DNA from: Nonomuraea terrae
GTDB taxonomy: Bacteria > Actinomycetota > Actinomycetes > Streptosporangiales > Streptosporangiaceae
Direction: 5' to 3'
Length of the DNA: 50,817 nucleotides
NCBI RefSeq assembly: GCF_004348995.1
Contig: NZ_SMKQ01000043.1
Coordinates: 1-50,817, forward strand
This document shows, piece by piece, positions 8,337 to 15,859 of this stretch. The stretch's first letter is position 1. Every line of letters starts with the position of its first letter. A program made the translations under genes and the position numbers. Below the pieces are notes generated by a model that was not told the origin of the DNA, did not search any database, and saw only the letters and a program-made list of their open reading frames with translations.

Positions 8337-9593
8337 ATGTTCCGGCTGGCCCTGCCCGTCTACGTGGAACTGCTCACCGCCGTGGTCGCGGTCGGCCTGA
8401 TCGACCTGCTCTGGGTGTCCTCGCTGGGCGAGGCGGCCATCGCGGCGGTCACCGTGGGCACGACGGTCGAGCATGTCGCGTACGGGGTGTTCCTGGCCGT
8501 GCCGACCGGCGTGACCGTGCTGGTCGCCCGGCGCGACGGGCGCGCGCCACTGGCCCCCGTGATCAGGGCGGGGTGGCTGCTGTGGGCGGCCCTCTCCCTC
8601 GCCATCGTGGTGCCGGGGGTGCTGCTGCGCGAGCCCCTGGCCGCGCTGTTCATCGACGAACCGGCGCTGACGGCCGGCTTCCTGCTGATCTCGCTCGCCG
8701 GGCTGCCGGTGTTCTTCGCGCAGACGGTCGTGGACGGGATCCTGAAGGGCCTCGGTGACACCAGGCGGCCCATGCGGCACGCGCTGATCTGCAACGCGCT
8801 GGTGATCGGCCTGGACCCGCTGTTCATCCACGGCCTGGGCATGGGCGTGCGGGGGGCCGCGCTGGCCACGGTGATCGCGCGGGTCGTCACGTTGGCGGTC
8901 GCGCTCGGATCCGTCGTACGCCTCCACTCCCCCGGCGGCGGGCTGACGGTGTGGGAGGTGATCCGGACAGGGCTTCCCATGTCCGGAGATTTCCTGGCTC
9001 GCGACCTGGTGGGGATGGCGCAGGTGGCCATCCTGGCGGGGTTCGGCACGGCGGCCGTGGCCGGCTACGGCATCGGGCAGAAGATCATGCTGGCCGGCGT
9101 CATGGTGTTCTACGCGCTGCGGCAGGCCGCGATGATCAGCACCGCCCGCTCCGCGTCCGCCGGGTCGCCGCTGCTGCTCGGGCTCGCCTCGGGAGCGGTG
9201 GTCGCGGCCGTGCTCAACGCGGTGGCCGCGCCGGTCGCCGGATGGTTCACCGGCGATCCGGCGGTGTTCCACCCGGCCGTCGACTTCCTGCGGTGGATGA
9301 CGCTCTACCTGGTGCCGTTCGGCGGGCTGATCACCGTCGGCGGGGTGCTCCAGGCGAGCGGGAGGGGCGGCCGCCTGCTCGCCGCCACGCTGGCGGGCTT
9401 CGCGGTGCAGCTGCCCCTCGCGTACGGGCTGAGCGCCTGGCTCGGCGTCACCGGCGTGTGGCTGGCGATGGCCGCCGGAGCCGCGATCAGCCTCGCAGGC
9501 GCGTCAGCGCCGCGCGGATGCGGTCCTGGGAACGCTCGCGGCCCAGCACCTCGATCGACTCGAACAGCGGCAGGCCGACCGTCCGGCCGGTGA
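8337..9593 (+). CDS. MATE-family multidrug efflux transporter
   Basis: From the ATG at 8337 (GAGG just upstream) the product has 418 residues and about a dozen hydrophobic segments. The first, [19 protein letters not shown], and the [17 protein letters not shown] segment match the start of MATE transporters, which export drugs in exchange for Na+ or H+. The last membrane segment ([15 protein letters not shown]) is followed by about 34 Arg/Pro/Gly-rich residues that are read antisense through the end of gltX. Genes of this family usually end soon after that helix, so the tail suggests loss of the original stop. It is divergent from padR. Confidence 0.85.
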   Translation: MFRLALPVYVELLTAVVAVGLIDLLWVSSLGEAAIAAVTVGTTVEHVAYGVFLAVPTGVTVLVARRDGRAPLAPVIRAGWLLWAALSLAIVVPGVLLREPLAALFIDEPALTAGFLLISLAGLPVFFAQTVVDGILKGLGDTRRPMRHALICNALVIGLDPLFIHGLGMGVRGAALATVIARVVTLAVALGSVVRLHSPGGGLTVWEVIRTGLPMSGDFLARDLVGMAQVAILAGFGTAAVAGYGIGQKIMLAGVMVFYALRQAAMISTARSASAGSPLLLGLASGAVVAAVLNAVAAPVAGWFTGDPAVFHPAVDFLRWMTLYLVPFGGLITVGGVLQASGRGGRLLAATLAGFAVQLPLAYGLSAWLGVTGVWLAMAAGAAISLAGASAPRGCGPGNARGPAPRSTRTAAGRPSGR

Positions 9594-10860
9594 CCGCGAC
9601 CCGGACGGGGGCCTGGGCCTTGCCCAGCTTGAGCCCGTGGGCCGCGCCGACCTCCTCCAGAGCCTGCTTGAGCGACTCGGGATCCCAGCTCACGCTCTCC
9701 AGCCGCTGCAGGTAGCCGGTGAGGATCTCCTCGGGGACGTTCTTCATCGCCTTGTCCCACGACGCCTGGTCGAAGACCGGCTCGTCGAGGAAGAGGAAGT
9801 CGACGTTCTGCCGGATCTCCGACAACACGGAGATGCGGGTCTGGGCCAGACTCGCGACCTTGCTGAACCGCTCGCGGTCCCACATCGGGTCGAGGTAGGG
9901 CGCGCAGCGCTCCTCGAACGTCTCCAGCGGCAGCGCCCGGATGTACTCGCCGTTGAACGCGCGCAGCTTCTTCTCGTCGAAGAACGCGCCGGCGGAGTTG
10001 ACGTCTTCGAGGCGGAACAGCGGGACCATCTCCGACCACGGCATGATCTCGCGATCGCCGCCGGGGCCCCAGCCGAGCAGCATCAGGTAGTTGACCATCG
10101 CCTCGGCGAGGTAGCCCTCCTCGCGGTAGCTCTCCAGGGCCACCTTGTCGCGGCGCTTGGACAGCTTCTTGCGCTGCTCGTTGACGATCACCGGCAGGTG
10201 CGCCCAGACCGGCGGCGTCGCGCCGAGTGCCGGCCAGAGCAACATCTGCTTGGCGGCGTTGCCGAGGTGCTCCTCGCCGCGTACGACGTGGGTGATGTTC
10301 TGGGTGATGTCGTCGACCGCGTTGGCCAGCACGTAGAGCGGCGAGCCGTCGGTGCGGGCGATGACGAAGTCCTCCTGGGCCTCGTTGGGGAACTCGACGT
10401 CGCCCCTGATGAGGTCGTGCACGATCGTCACGCCGTCGTCGGGCGTGCGGAAGCGCACGGCGCCCTCGGTCAGGCCGCGCTCGCGGCAGAAGCCGTCGTA
10501 GCCGCGGTGCTCGGAGCCGGTGCGGGCGACCAGCGCCTCGCGGGTGCAGTCGCAGTAGTAGGCCCGGCCGTCGGCCAGCAGCTTGGCCACGGCCTCGCGG
10601 TGCTGCGGCTCGTACGCCGACTGGAAGTAGGGGCCCTCGAAGGTCGGGTTGGTGCCGTTGATGCCGATCCAGTCGAGGGCGGAGATGATGCCCTCGGTCC
10701 ACTCCGGACGGTTCCTCGACGCGTCGGTGTCTTCGATGCGCAGCACGAAACGGCCGCCGGACTGCTCGGCCAGCGCCCAGTTGAACAGCGCCGTGCGGGC
10801 GCCGCCCACGTGAAACATGCCGGTTGGTGACGGGGCGAACCGCACCCGTACTTCAGTCAC
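9487..10860 (-). CDS. gltX: Glutamate--tRNA ligase
   Basis: This is a 457-residue class I aminoacyl-tRNA synthetase that attaches Glu to tRNA-Glu. The HIGH motif appears as HVGG (17-20) and KMSKS as KLSKR (232-236). Cys103, Cys105 and Cys125 look like the zinc-knuckle residues. The length is slightly under the usual 465-490. Actinobacteria generally lack GlnRS, so this enzyme probably also charges tRNA-Gln for later amidation by GatCAB (family knowledge, not visible here). It overlaps the upstream FAH-family gene by 8 bases, which implies translational coupling, and its 3' end overlaps the convergent MATE gene by 107 bases. Confidence 0.97.
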   Translation of the reverse strand: MTEVRVRFAPSPTGMFHVGGARTALFNWALAEQSGGRFVLRIEDTDASRNRPEWTEGIISALDWIGINGTNPTFEGPYFQSAYEPQHREAVAKLLADGRAYYCDCTREALVARTGSEHRGYDGFCRERGLTEGAVRFRTPDDGVTIVHDLIRGDVEFPNEAQEDFVIARTDGSPLYVLANAVDDITQNITHVVRGEEHLGNAAKQMLLWPALGATPPVWAHLPVIVNEQRKKLSKRRDKVALESYREEGYLAEAMVNYLMLLGWGPGGDREIMPWSEMVPLFRLEDVNSAGAFFDEKKLRAFNGEYIRALPLETFEERCAPYLDPMWDRERFSKVASLAQTRISVLSEIRQNVDFLFLDEPVFDQASWDKAMKNVPEEILTGYLQRLESVSWDPESLKQALEEVGAAHGLKLGKAQAPVRVAVTGRTVGLPLFESIEVLGRERSQDRIRAALTRLRG

Positions 10861-11632
10861 GGGAGACCACCTTGTTCGTGAGTGTGCCGATGCCTTCGAT
10901 GCCGACGCTGACCTCGTCGCCGATCTCGACCGGGCCGACGCCGGCCGGGGTGCCGGTCAGGATGACGTCGCCCGGGATCAGCGTCATGACCGCGCTGACG
11001 TACGCCACCAGCGCCGGGATGTCGTGGATGAGCTGGCTCGTGCGCCCGCTCTGCCGGATCTCGCCGTTGACCGTGGTCGTCAGCGCCAGGTCGCTCGCGT
11101 CGAGATCGGTCTGGATCCACGGGCCCAGCGGGCAGAACGTGTCGAACCCCTTGGCCCGGGTGAACTGCACGTCCTTCTTCTGCAGGTCGCGGGCGGTGAC
11201 GTCGTTGGCGCAGGTGTAGCCGAAGATGACGTCCTTGACGCGCTCGACCGGGACCTCACGGCAGAGCCGGCCGATCACCACGGCCAGCTCGCCCTCGAAG
11301 TCGACCCGGTCGGACAGCGACGTGGGGTAGGCGATGTTCTCGCCGTGGCCGATCACGGTGGTGGACGGCTTGATGAAGATCAGCGGCTCCTCGGGCACCT
11401 CGTTGCCCAGCTCGGCCGCGTGCTCGGCGTAGTTTCTGCCGATGGCGACCACCTTGCTCGGCAACATCGGGGCCAGCAGCTTCACCTGGGACAGCGCGAA
11501 CCGCTCGCCGGTGAACTGCACCTGACTGAACGGGTGACCGGCGATCGTGGAGATGAACTCCTCGCCGGGACCGCCCTCGACCACGCCGAACGCGACGGCA
11601 CCTTCGCCTGTGGAGAACCTCGCTATACGCAC
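10853..11632 (-). CDS. Fumarylacetoacetate hydrolase (FAH) family protein
   Basis: The 259-residue protein has the FAH fold signature: [13 protein letters not shown], the metal-binding residues E113 and E115 in [13 protein letters not shown]144 in [11 protein letters not shown], and a C-terminal [14 protein letters not shown]. Members hydrolyse or decarboxylate acylpyruvate-like 2-oxo acids, or hydrate related dienoates; the precise substrate cannot be told. The GTG start at 11630-11632 heads a two-gene operon with gltX, an arrangement common in this order but without an obvious metabolic reason. Confidence 0.9.
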   Translation of the reverse strand: MRIARFSTGEGAVAFGVVEGGPGEEFISTIAGHPFSQVQFTGERFALSQVKLLAPMLPSKVVAIGRNYAEHAAELGNEVPEEPLIFIKPSTTVIGHGENIAYPTSLSDRVDFEGELAVVIGRLCREVPVERVKDVIFGYTCANDVTARDLQKKDVQFTRAKGFDTFCPLGPWIQTDLDASDLALTTTVNGEIRQSGRTSQLIHDIPALVAYVSAVMTLIPGDVILTGTPAGVGPVEIGDEVSVGIEGIGTLTNKVVSRD

Positions 11633-11714
11633 CCGACAAGGCTATCGCCGCCTCCGGAGGGGTCGGCCCATCCGCGGCGCGCCTGCCCGGAACGAGTCAG
11701 CAACTGTCCATTAT

Positions 11715-11762
11715 TAACCCCAAAGTCCGTTTTGGTGAGCTTCACTGGTGCAGCTGGGGTTA
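11715..11762. repeat. Inverted repeat upstream of the Gls24 operon
   Basis: TAACCCCA (11715-11722) and TGGGGTTA (11755-11762) are exact complements separated by 32 bases. They lie in the 170-base gap between the divergent FAH-family and Gls24 genes. The second arm runs into an AT-rich TTATTTCCCC that could hold a promoter. It may be an operator or a hairpin leader; nothing more can be said. Confidence 0.35.
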
Positions 11763-11886
11763 TTTCCCCTTATTAGGGACGACATCCAGGGGGTGACGGA
11801 TCGTGTCGGACACGATGTCTAACCGGCCCGGCGGAACCGGCGCGACGGGAACCGTGCCGCGGGCCAGGACGCAGGAGGGCGCCGGC

Positions 11887-12303
11887 ATGGCGACCTCACT
11901 GGTGACCGAGAGGGGCACCACCAGCATCGACGACGGTGTCGTCGCCAAGATCGCCGGCCTCGCCGCCCGCGAGGTGTCCGGCGTGTACGCCATGGGCGCG
12001 GGCGCGGCGCGAGCGCTCGGCAGCATGCGCGGCATGGTCGGCGGCTCCAGCGTCGCCCAGGGCGTGACCGTCGAGGTGGGCGAGCGGCAGGCGGCCGTGG
12101 ACCTCGACCTCGTCGCCGAGTACGGCACCGCGATCCCCGACCTGGCGGCGGCGGTGCGCAAGAACGTCATTTCGGCCGTCGAGCGCATGTGCGGGCTGGA
12201 GGTGACCGAGGTCAACATCCGGGTGGACGACGTCCACCTGCCTGAGCAGGACCGGGGACGCGAGGCTCAGAGCGAGCCCGAGCAGGAGCCCCGGGTCCAA
12301 TGA
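11887..12303 (+). CDS. Asp23/Gls24-family envelope stress protein
   Basis: The product is 138 residues from the ATG at 11887, which has a near-ideal GGAGGG seven bases upstream. A GTG at 11803 in the same frame would add 28 probably disordered residues and is the alternative. The core DDGVVAKIAGLAAREVSGVYAMG and the final CGLEVTEVNIRVDDV match the Asp23/Gls24 fold, a small cytoplasmic protein that assembles at the membrane under cell-envelope stress in Gram-positive bacteria. It is the first gene of a six-gene operon, and its stop overlaps the next start (ATGA). Confidence 0.88.
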   Translation: MATSLVTERGTTSIDDGVVAKIAGLAAREVSGVYAMGAGAARALGSMRGMVGGSSVAQGVTVEVGERQAAVDLDLVAEYGTAIPDLAAAVRKNVISAVERMCGLEVTEVNIRVDDVHLPEQDRGREAQSEPEQEPRVQ

Positions 12304-12668
12304 CCGAGTCCCCGGCATCCTCCGAGACCGCCGTCTCCAGGAATGCCGCCTCAGAGGCGACCGGAGCCGCCGCCCCTGGGGATGCCGGGCAGGCTCGGGC
12401 GATCGCCGAGCGGGCGCGGGCCTGCTCCGGGGTGGTCAAGCTGTCCGGCGGCCCCTTCGGGACGGTGGCGACGTACCTGCCCGGCGAGCGGCTGACCGGA
12501 GTCTCGGCGGACGAGCGCGAGGTGAAGATCGCCATCGTCGCCACGCTCGCCCGCCCGCTGCCGGAGACCGCCGAGGAGGTACGGCGGGCGGTGGCGGACC
12601 TGGCCGGGAACCGCCCGGTGCACGTGCGCATCGACGACATCATCGACGACACCGTGGAGGGATCATGA
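12300..12668 (+). CDS. Divergent Asp23/Gls24-like protein
   Basis: The 122-residue product has a disordered Ala/Ser-rich start and then SGVVKLSGGPFGTVATYLPGERLTGVSADEREVKIAIVA-type sequence ending in VHVRIDDIIDD. This follows the same strand order and the same final VxVRIDDI motif as the neighbouring Asp23/Gls24 proteins, but it is short and diverged. It is coupled at both ends by 4-base ATGA overlaps. It is probably a structural partner of the other two family members. Confidence 0.7.
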   Translation: MTESPASSETAVSRNAASEATGAAAPGDAGQARAIAERARACSGVVKLSGGPFGTVATYLPGERLTGVSADEREVKIAIVATLARPLPETAEEVRRAVADLAGNRPVHVRIDDIIDDTVEGS

Positions 12669-12853
12669 GCAACGTCCAGTGGATGCCGGTGATCGGCATG
12701 GCCGCCGGCATCGCCCTGGGGTTCGCGGGCGCGTTCGGCGGGCTCGGTGCGTTCCTGCTGGTGCTGGTGCTGGGCGCGGTCGGCTTCCTGATCGGGCGGA
12801 TCGTGGAGACCGGGGAGATCAACGTGTCCGGCCTGTCCGTGAGGCGGAAATGA
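12665..12853 (+). CDS. Small DUF2273-like membrane protein
   Basis: The product is 62 residues, mostly two hydrophobic stretches (about 8-28 and 29-46, rich in Gly, Ala, Leu) with a short charged tail ending VRRK. Size, topology and place in the operon match the DUF2273 proteins that accompany Asp23 and AmaP in Gram-positive bacteria. It probably helps hold the Asp23-type proteins at the membrane. ATGA overlaps occur on both sides. Confidence 0.7.
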   Translation: MSNVQWMPVIGMAAGIALGFAGAFGGLGAFLLVLVLGAVGFLIGRIVETGEINVSGLSVRRK

Positions 12854-13233
12854 CCGCCGTCACCCCTGGCCGCGTGACGGTTCCCGCGCAGCGGCCCGCC
12901 CCCCTGCCCGCGCCCGAACGCCGCGGGCGAACGGAGATCGCCGACCGGGCGGTCGCCAAGATCGCGTGCTGCGCCGCCAAGGAGGTGCCCGAGGTGCGCG
13001 ACGTGCGCGTCGGAGGGTCGCCGTGGACGCGGCCGTCCACCGCGCGGGTCCGCGACGACCGGGCCACGCTGCGGCTGAACGTGAGCATGGCCTACCCCAT
13101 TCCGCTGCACGCCGCGGTGACGCGGCTCAGGGATCACGTGATCCGCCGCGTCGAGCTCCAGACCGGCCTGGAGGTACGCCGTCTCGACATCGTCGTGACC
13201 GAACTCGGCGGCGACCTGGCGTGGGGCGGCTGA
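12850..13233 (+). CDS. Second Asp23/Gls24-family protein
   Basis: This is a 127-residue protein with the family pattern IADRAVAKIACCAAKEVPEVRDVRVG followed by LNVSMAYPIPLHAAVTRLRDHVIRRVELQTGLEVRRLDIVV. The start ATG at 12850 overlaps the previous stop. It is a paralogue of the first gene but without the acidic tail. The unusual CC pair in the first helix is visible but of unknown meaning. Confidence 0.85.
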   Translation: MTAVTPGRVTVPAQRPAPLPAPERRGRTEIADRAVAKIACCAAKEVPEVRDVRVGGSPWTRPSTARVRDDRATLRLNVSMAYPIPLHAAVTRLRDHVIRRVELQTGLEVRRLDIVVTELGGDLAWGG

Positions 13234-13250
13234 CGGAAGGAACCTGACCG

Positions 13251-14123
13251 ATGACCACGCACGGCTCTCCCCCCGATGGACCGGAAGACCGCAGACCTGC
13301 CCGCGATCGTACGACCGCGGACCATGAGGCGGACACCGAGCCGCAGGTCTGCGCCCTTCCGGACGAGGAGACGACTCCGGCTGGAAAAGCGGCCGGGGAG
13401 ACGGCTCCGGTTGGACGAGCAGCCCGGGAGACGGCTCCGGCGACGGAAGCGGGCGACGGCGCGGCCCGGGAGACGGTCCGCGACGGTGAGATGCCGTCCG
13501 GTGCGCTTCGCGGCGGGGAGGTGCCGTCCGGGGCGCACAGCGCGGCGCTCGAAACGTTGCACGACAAGGTGGCCGACCGGGCCGCCGTACGGGCGTTCCG
13601 GCCGCGCCGCCGGATCCCCGCCGTCATCGTCGCCGTCCTGCTCACCCTGCTGGGCCTGCTGCTGGCCGTCGAGACGCTCTCGGCCCTGTTCGGCCGCCCG
13701 CTGCGCCTGGTGCCGTACGACCGGATGCTGGCCTGGGCCTCCTCGACGTCGTGGTCGAACCCGTGGTTCCTGCTCGGCTCAGCCCTGGTGGCCCTGCTGG
13801 GGCTCGCGCTGCTGGCCACCGCGCTGGCGCCGGGGAAGCTGAAGATGGTGCCGGTACGCAGCGGCCACCGCGACCTCATCATCGGCGTGCGTCCCAAGAG
13901 CGTCGCCCGGGCGCTGGCCCACGCGGCCGAGCAGGTGCCCGGGGTGCGCTCGGCGCGGGCCACCCTGCGGGGCGGCACGTTCACCGTCATACCGACCACG
14001 TCGGGCTGGCGCAAGCGCGACGAGTTCCGCAAGGACGTACGTGACGCCGTGCTCGCCAGGCTGGCCGAGCTCGATCCCGCGCACCCGTACCGGGTGGCCG
14101 TGCACGTCAAGGAGCGCAAGTGA
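13251..14123 (+). CDS. DUF6286-type membrane protein of the Gls24 operon
   Basis: The 290-residue product begins with about 115 low-complexity residues that contain three tandem 10-residue repeats of ETxPxGxAAx type. Two membrane helices follow (about 125-145 and 168-190), then a C-terminal globular domain (SGHRDLIIGVRPKSVARALAHAAEQVPGV...) that resembles DUF6286. That domain is typically found beside Asp23/Gls24 proteins in actinomycetes. It has a GGAAGG ribosome site eight to ten bases before the ATG. The function is unknown; a membrane platform for the stress proteins is inferred from context. Confidence 0.75.
   Translation: MTTHGSPPDGPEDRRPARDRTTADHEADTEPQVCALPDEETTPAGKAAGETAPVGRAARETAPATEAGDGAARETVRDGEMPSGALRGGEVPSGAHSAALETLHDKVADRAAVRAFRPRRRIPAVIVAVLLTLLGLLLAVETLSALFGRPLRLVPYDRMLAWASSTSWSNPWFLLGSALVALLGLALLATALAPGKLKMVPVRSGHRDLIIGVRPKSVARALAHAAEQVPGVRSARATLRGGTFTVIPTTSGWRKRDEFRKDVRDAVLARLAELDPAHPYRVAVHVKERK
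13368..13457 (+). repeat. Three 30-bp tandem repeats inside the DUF6286 gene
   Basis: Units start at 13368, 13398 and 13428 with GAGACgaCTCCGG-like cores (one base differs in the first). They encode ETTPAGKAAG, ETAPVGRAAR and ETAPATEAGD. The period is exactly 30 bases, so copy-number change would keep the frame. Confidence 0.75.
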
Positions 14124-14707
14124 ACAGGAAGCCGGGCCGGGGCAACCGGTGGGGGCTGGCGATCGTCGGGCTGGTCCTCGCGCTGCTGGGCGGGTCCGCG
14201 CTGGCCCGTGGAATGGGCGCGTTCCCGCAGAACTGGGCCGCCTCGCGGACGACGATCGTGGACGCCAACGTGGTGGGGTTCTTCGCGCGTACCAGCCCGT
14301 GGATCTGGTGGCTGGTGGCACTGGCGGGGCTGATCCTCGCGGTCCTGGGCGTGCGCTGGGTGCTCGCGCAGTGGCACAGGGAGCCGCGCAGGACGTTCGT
14401 CCTGGACAACACGCCGACCGGCGTGACGGACGTGTCATCGCGCGCGATGGCGCGCGCGATGGCCGCCGACGTCGCGACCGGCCCCTCCGTGCTGGACGCC
14501 GACGCCCGCATGACGGGCTCCCGCCAGGACCCGGAGGTACGGCTGCGCGTGGTCGCCGACGAGTCGGCCTCGCTGCCCGAGCTCAGCCGCCATCTGGTCC
14601 GCGTGGCGCTGCCGAACATGCGCGACGCGCTGGACCGGGATCATGTGCCGGCGGTGGCCCGCGTTAGCCTGGAGCCCTCACCTGCACCGCACCGAACTGT
14701 TCGCTGA
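14120..14707 (+). CDS. AmaP-like alkaline-shock membrane anchor protein
   Basis: The 195-residue protein starts with a GTG that overlaps the previous stop (GTGA). Two membrane segments (about 12-32 and 58-82) form a hairpin, followed by a cytoplasmic domain of about 100 residues. This is the layout of AmaP, which anchors Asp23 to the membrane in staphylococci. Sequence similarity is weak, so the call rests on topology and the operon. It is the last gene of the envelope-stress operon. Confidence 0.7.
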   Translation: MNRKPGRGNRWGLAIVGLVLALLGGSALARGMGAFPQNWAASRTTIVDANVVGFFARTSPWIWWLVALAGLILAVLGVRWVLAQWHREPRRTFVLDNTPTGVTDVSSRAMARAMAADVATGPSVLDADARMTGSRQDPEVRLRVVADESASLPELSRHLVRVALPNMRDALDRDHVPAVARVSLEPSPAPHRTVR

Positions 14708-14723
14708 CGAGAGGGGTCCTCGC

Positions 14724-15092
14724 GTGTCCGTCGTGAAGATCAACGTGCTGACCGTGCCCGCCGACATGCGGGAGGAGCTGGAACGACGCTTCTCCAACCG
14801 GGCGGGGATGGTCGAGTCCGCCGACGGGTTCGAGTGGTTCGAGCTGCTGCGGCCGCTGGAGGGCACCGACCGCTACCTCGTCTACACGCGCTGGCGCAGC
14901 GAGGACGACTTCCAGCAGTGGCAGCAGGGCCAGGCGTTCCAGCGCGGGCACGCCCAGGCCGCTCAGGGCGCCCAGGATCAAGGACCCGCGCAGGGGCACG
15001 GTCAGGGCCACGGCCATGGGCAGGGCCCTGCCGCGTCGGGCTCGGAGCTGTGGAGCTTCGAGGTCGTCGAGAGCGCCGCCCCGAAGTCCTGA
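14724..15092 (+). CDS. MhuD-like heme-degrading monooxygenase (ABM fold)
   Basis: From GTG 14724 (GAGAGGGG upstream) the product has 122 residues. The start SVVKINVLTVP, RFxxRA, VExxxGFxxFxLLRP and YxVxTxW align without gaps to mycobacterial MhuD. The heme-site Asn7 and Trp66 are conserved, and the heme-ligand His lies at 76, one residue off. MhuD opens heme to release iron. A Gln/Gly/His-rich insertion (about residues 77-105, including GHGQGHGHGQG) separates the active-site His from the last strand LWSFEVVE. It follows the AmaP-like gene by 16 bases but is probably a separate function. Confidence 0.8.
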   Translation: MSVVKINVLTVPADMREELERRFSNRAGMVESADGFEWFELLRPLEGTDRYLVYTRWRSEDDFQQWQQGQAFQRGHAQAAQGAQDQGPAQGHGQGHGHGQGPAASGSELWSFEVVESAAPKS

Positions 15093-15093
15093 G

Positions 15094-15711
15094 TCAGGCG
15101 TCGGGCGCGTCGAGGGGGTTGCGGGCGATGCGCTCGGTGATGCCGCCGCGGACGAACCGCCCGGCGATGCTGCCGGGCTTGCGCGTGCCCTGCTCGGAGA
15201 TGCAGGCGGCGAACTCCTTGGCGATCTCCAGCCGCGGGTGCAGCGCCAGCACCTCGCGGCGCACCTCGGCGGGGATCTCCTCGGTACGGCGGCCGGAGAT
15301 GTCCATGCCGGTCGACAGTTCGAGCAGGTGACCCTCCGGGTCCTCCGCCAGGGGCACCTCGTCCCACATGTGCCGGATGATGACCTCGCTCGCCCGCACC
15401 CGGCGCTCGGCCGACCAGCCGGCCCCGGCGCAGAACGCCCAGGCCACGTGCCCGCCCGCCTCCTCGAACGGCACCGTGTGGCTGTCGAACTCGGGGGCCA
15501 TCCCGATGTCGTGCAGCATGGCCGACACGTAGAGCAGCTCGGCGTCGAACGCGATGCCGTTGTCCCGGGCGTACGCCGCCGCCCACAGGTAGGCGCGCAC
15601 GGAGTGGTTGAGCAGCGAGGGCGTGTGGTAGCGGGCGGCCACCTCGTACGCGCCCCGGCAGGCGGGTGTGTCGGGAATCACCAGGTCGTCGAGTTTCACA
15701 CCCACCAGCAT
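15094..15711 (-). CDS. HD-domain hydrolase (cyanamide hydratase-like)
   Basis: The protein has 205 residues with the HD metal-site pattern: His36 in LLNHSVRAYLWAA, His67-Asp68 in SAMLHDIGM, and a further His in VAWAFCAGAG context and RHMWDE. The layout (NHS...LHDIG) is that of the small HD proteins annotated as cyanamide hydratase-like. Their substrates are mostly unproven. It is convergent with the MhuD-like gene, with stops one base apart. Confidence 0.8.
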   Translation of the reverse strand: MLVGVKLDDLVIPDTPACRGAYEVAARYHTPSLLNHSVRAYLWAAAYARDNGIAFDAELLYVSAMLHDIGMAPEFDSHTVPFEEAGGHVAWAFCAGAGWSAERRVRASEVIIRHMWDEVPLAEDPEGHLLELSTGMDISGRRTEEIPAEVRREVLALHPRLEIAKEFAACISEQGTRKPGSIAGRFVRGGITERIARNPLDAPDA

Positions 15712-15859
15712 GTCGCAGCCGGTACGCGCAGCGGAATGCGGGGCCGCGCGGCAGACGGACGGCTAACGAATCGGGCACTCCGCTTGACCTGATGATCGCG
15801 ATTCCGAAAGCATGTTCCGCCCTGACTTTCGTCCCGATCATGCCCCCGGAGGCCACGCC

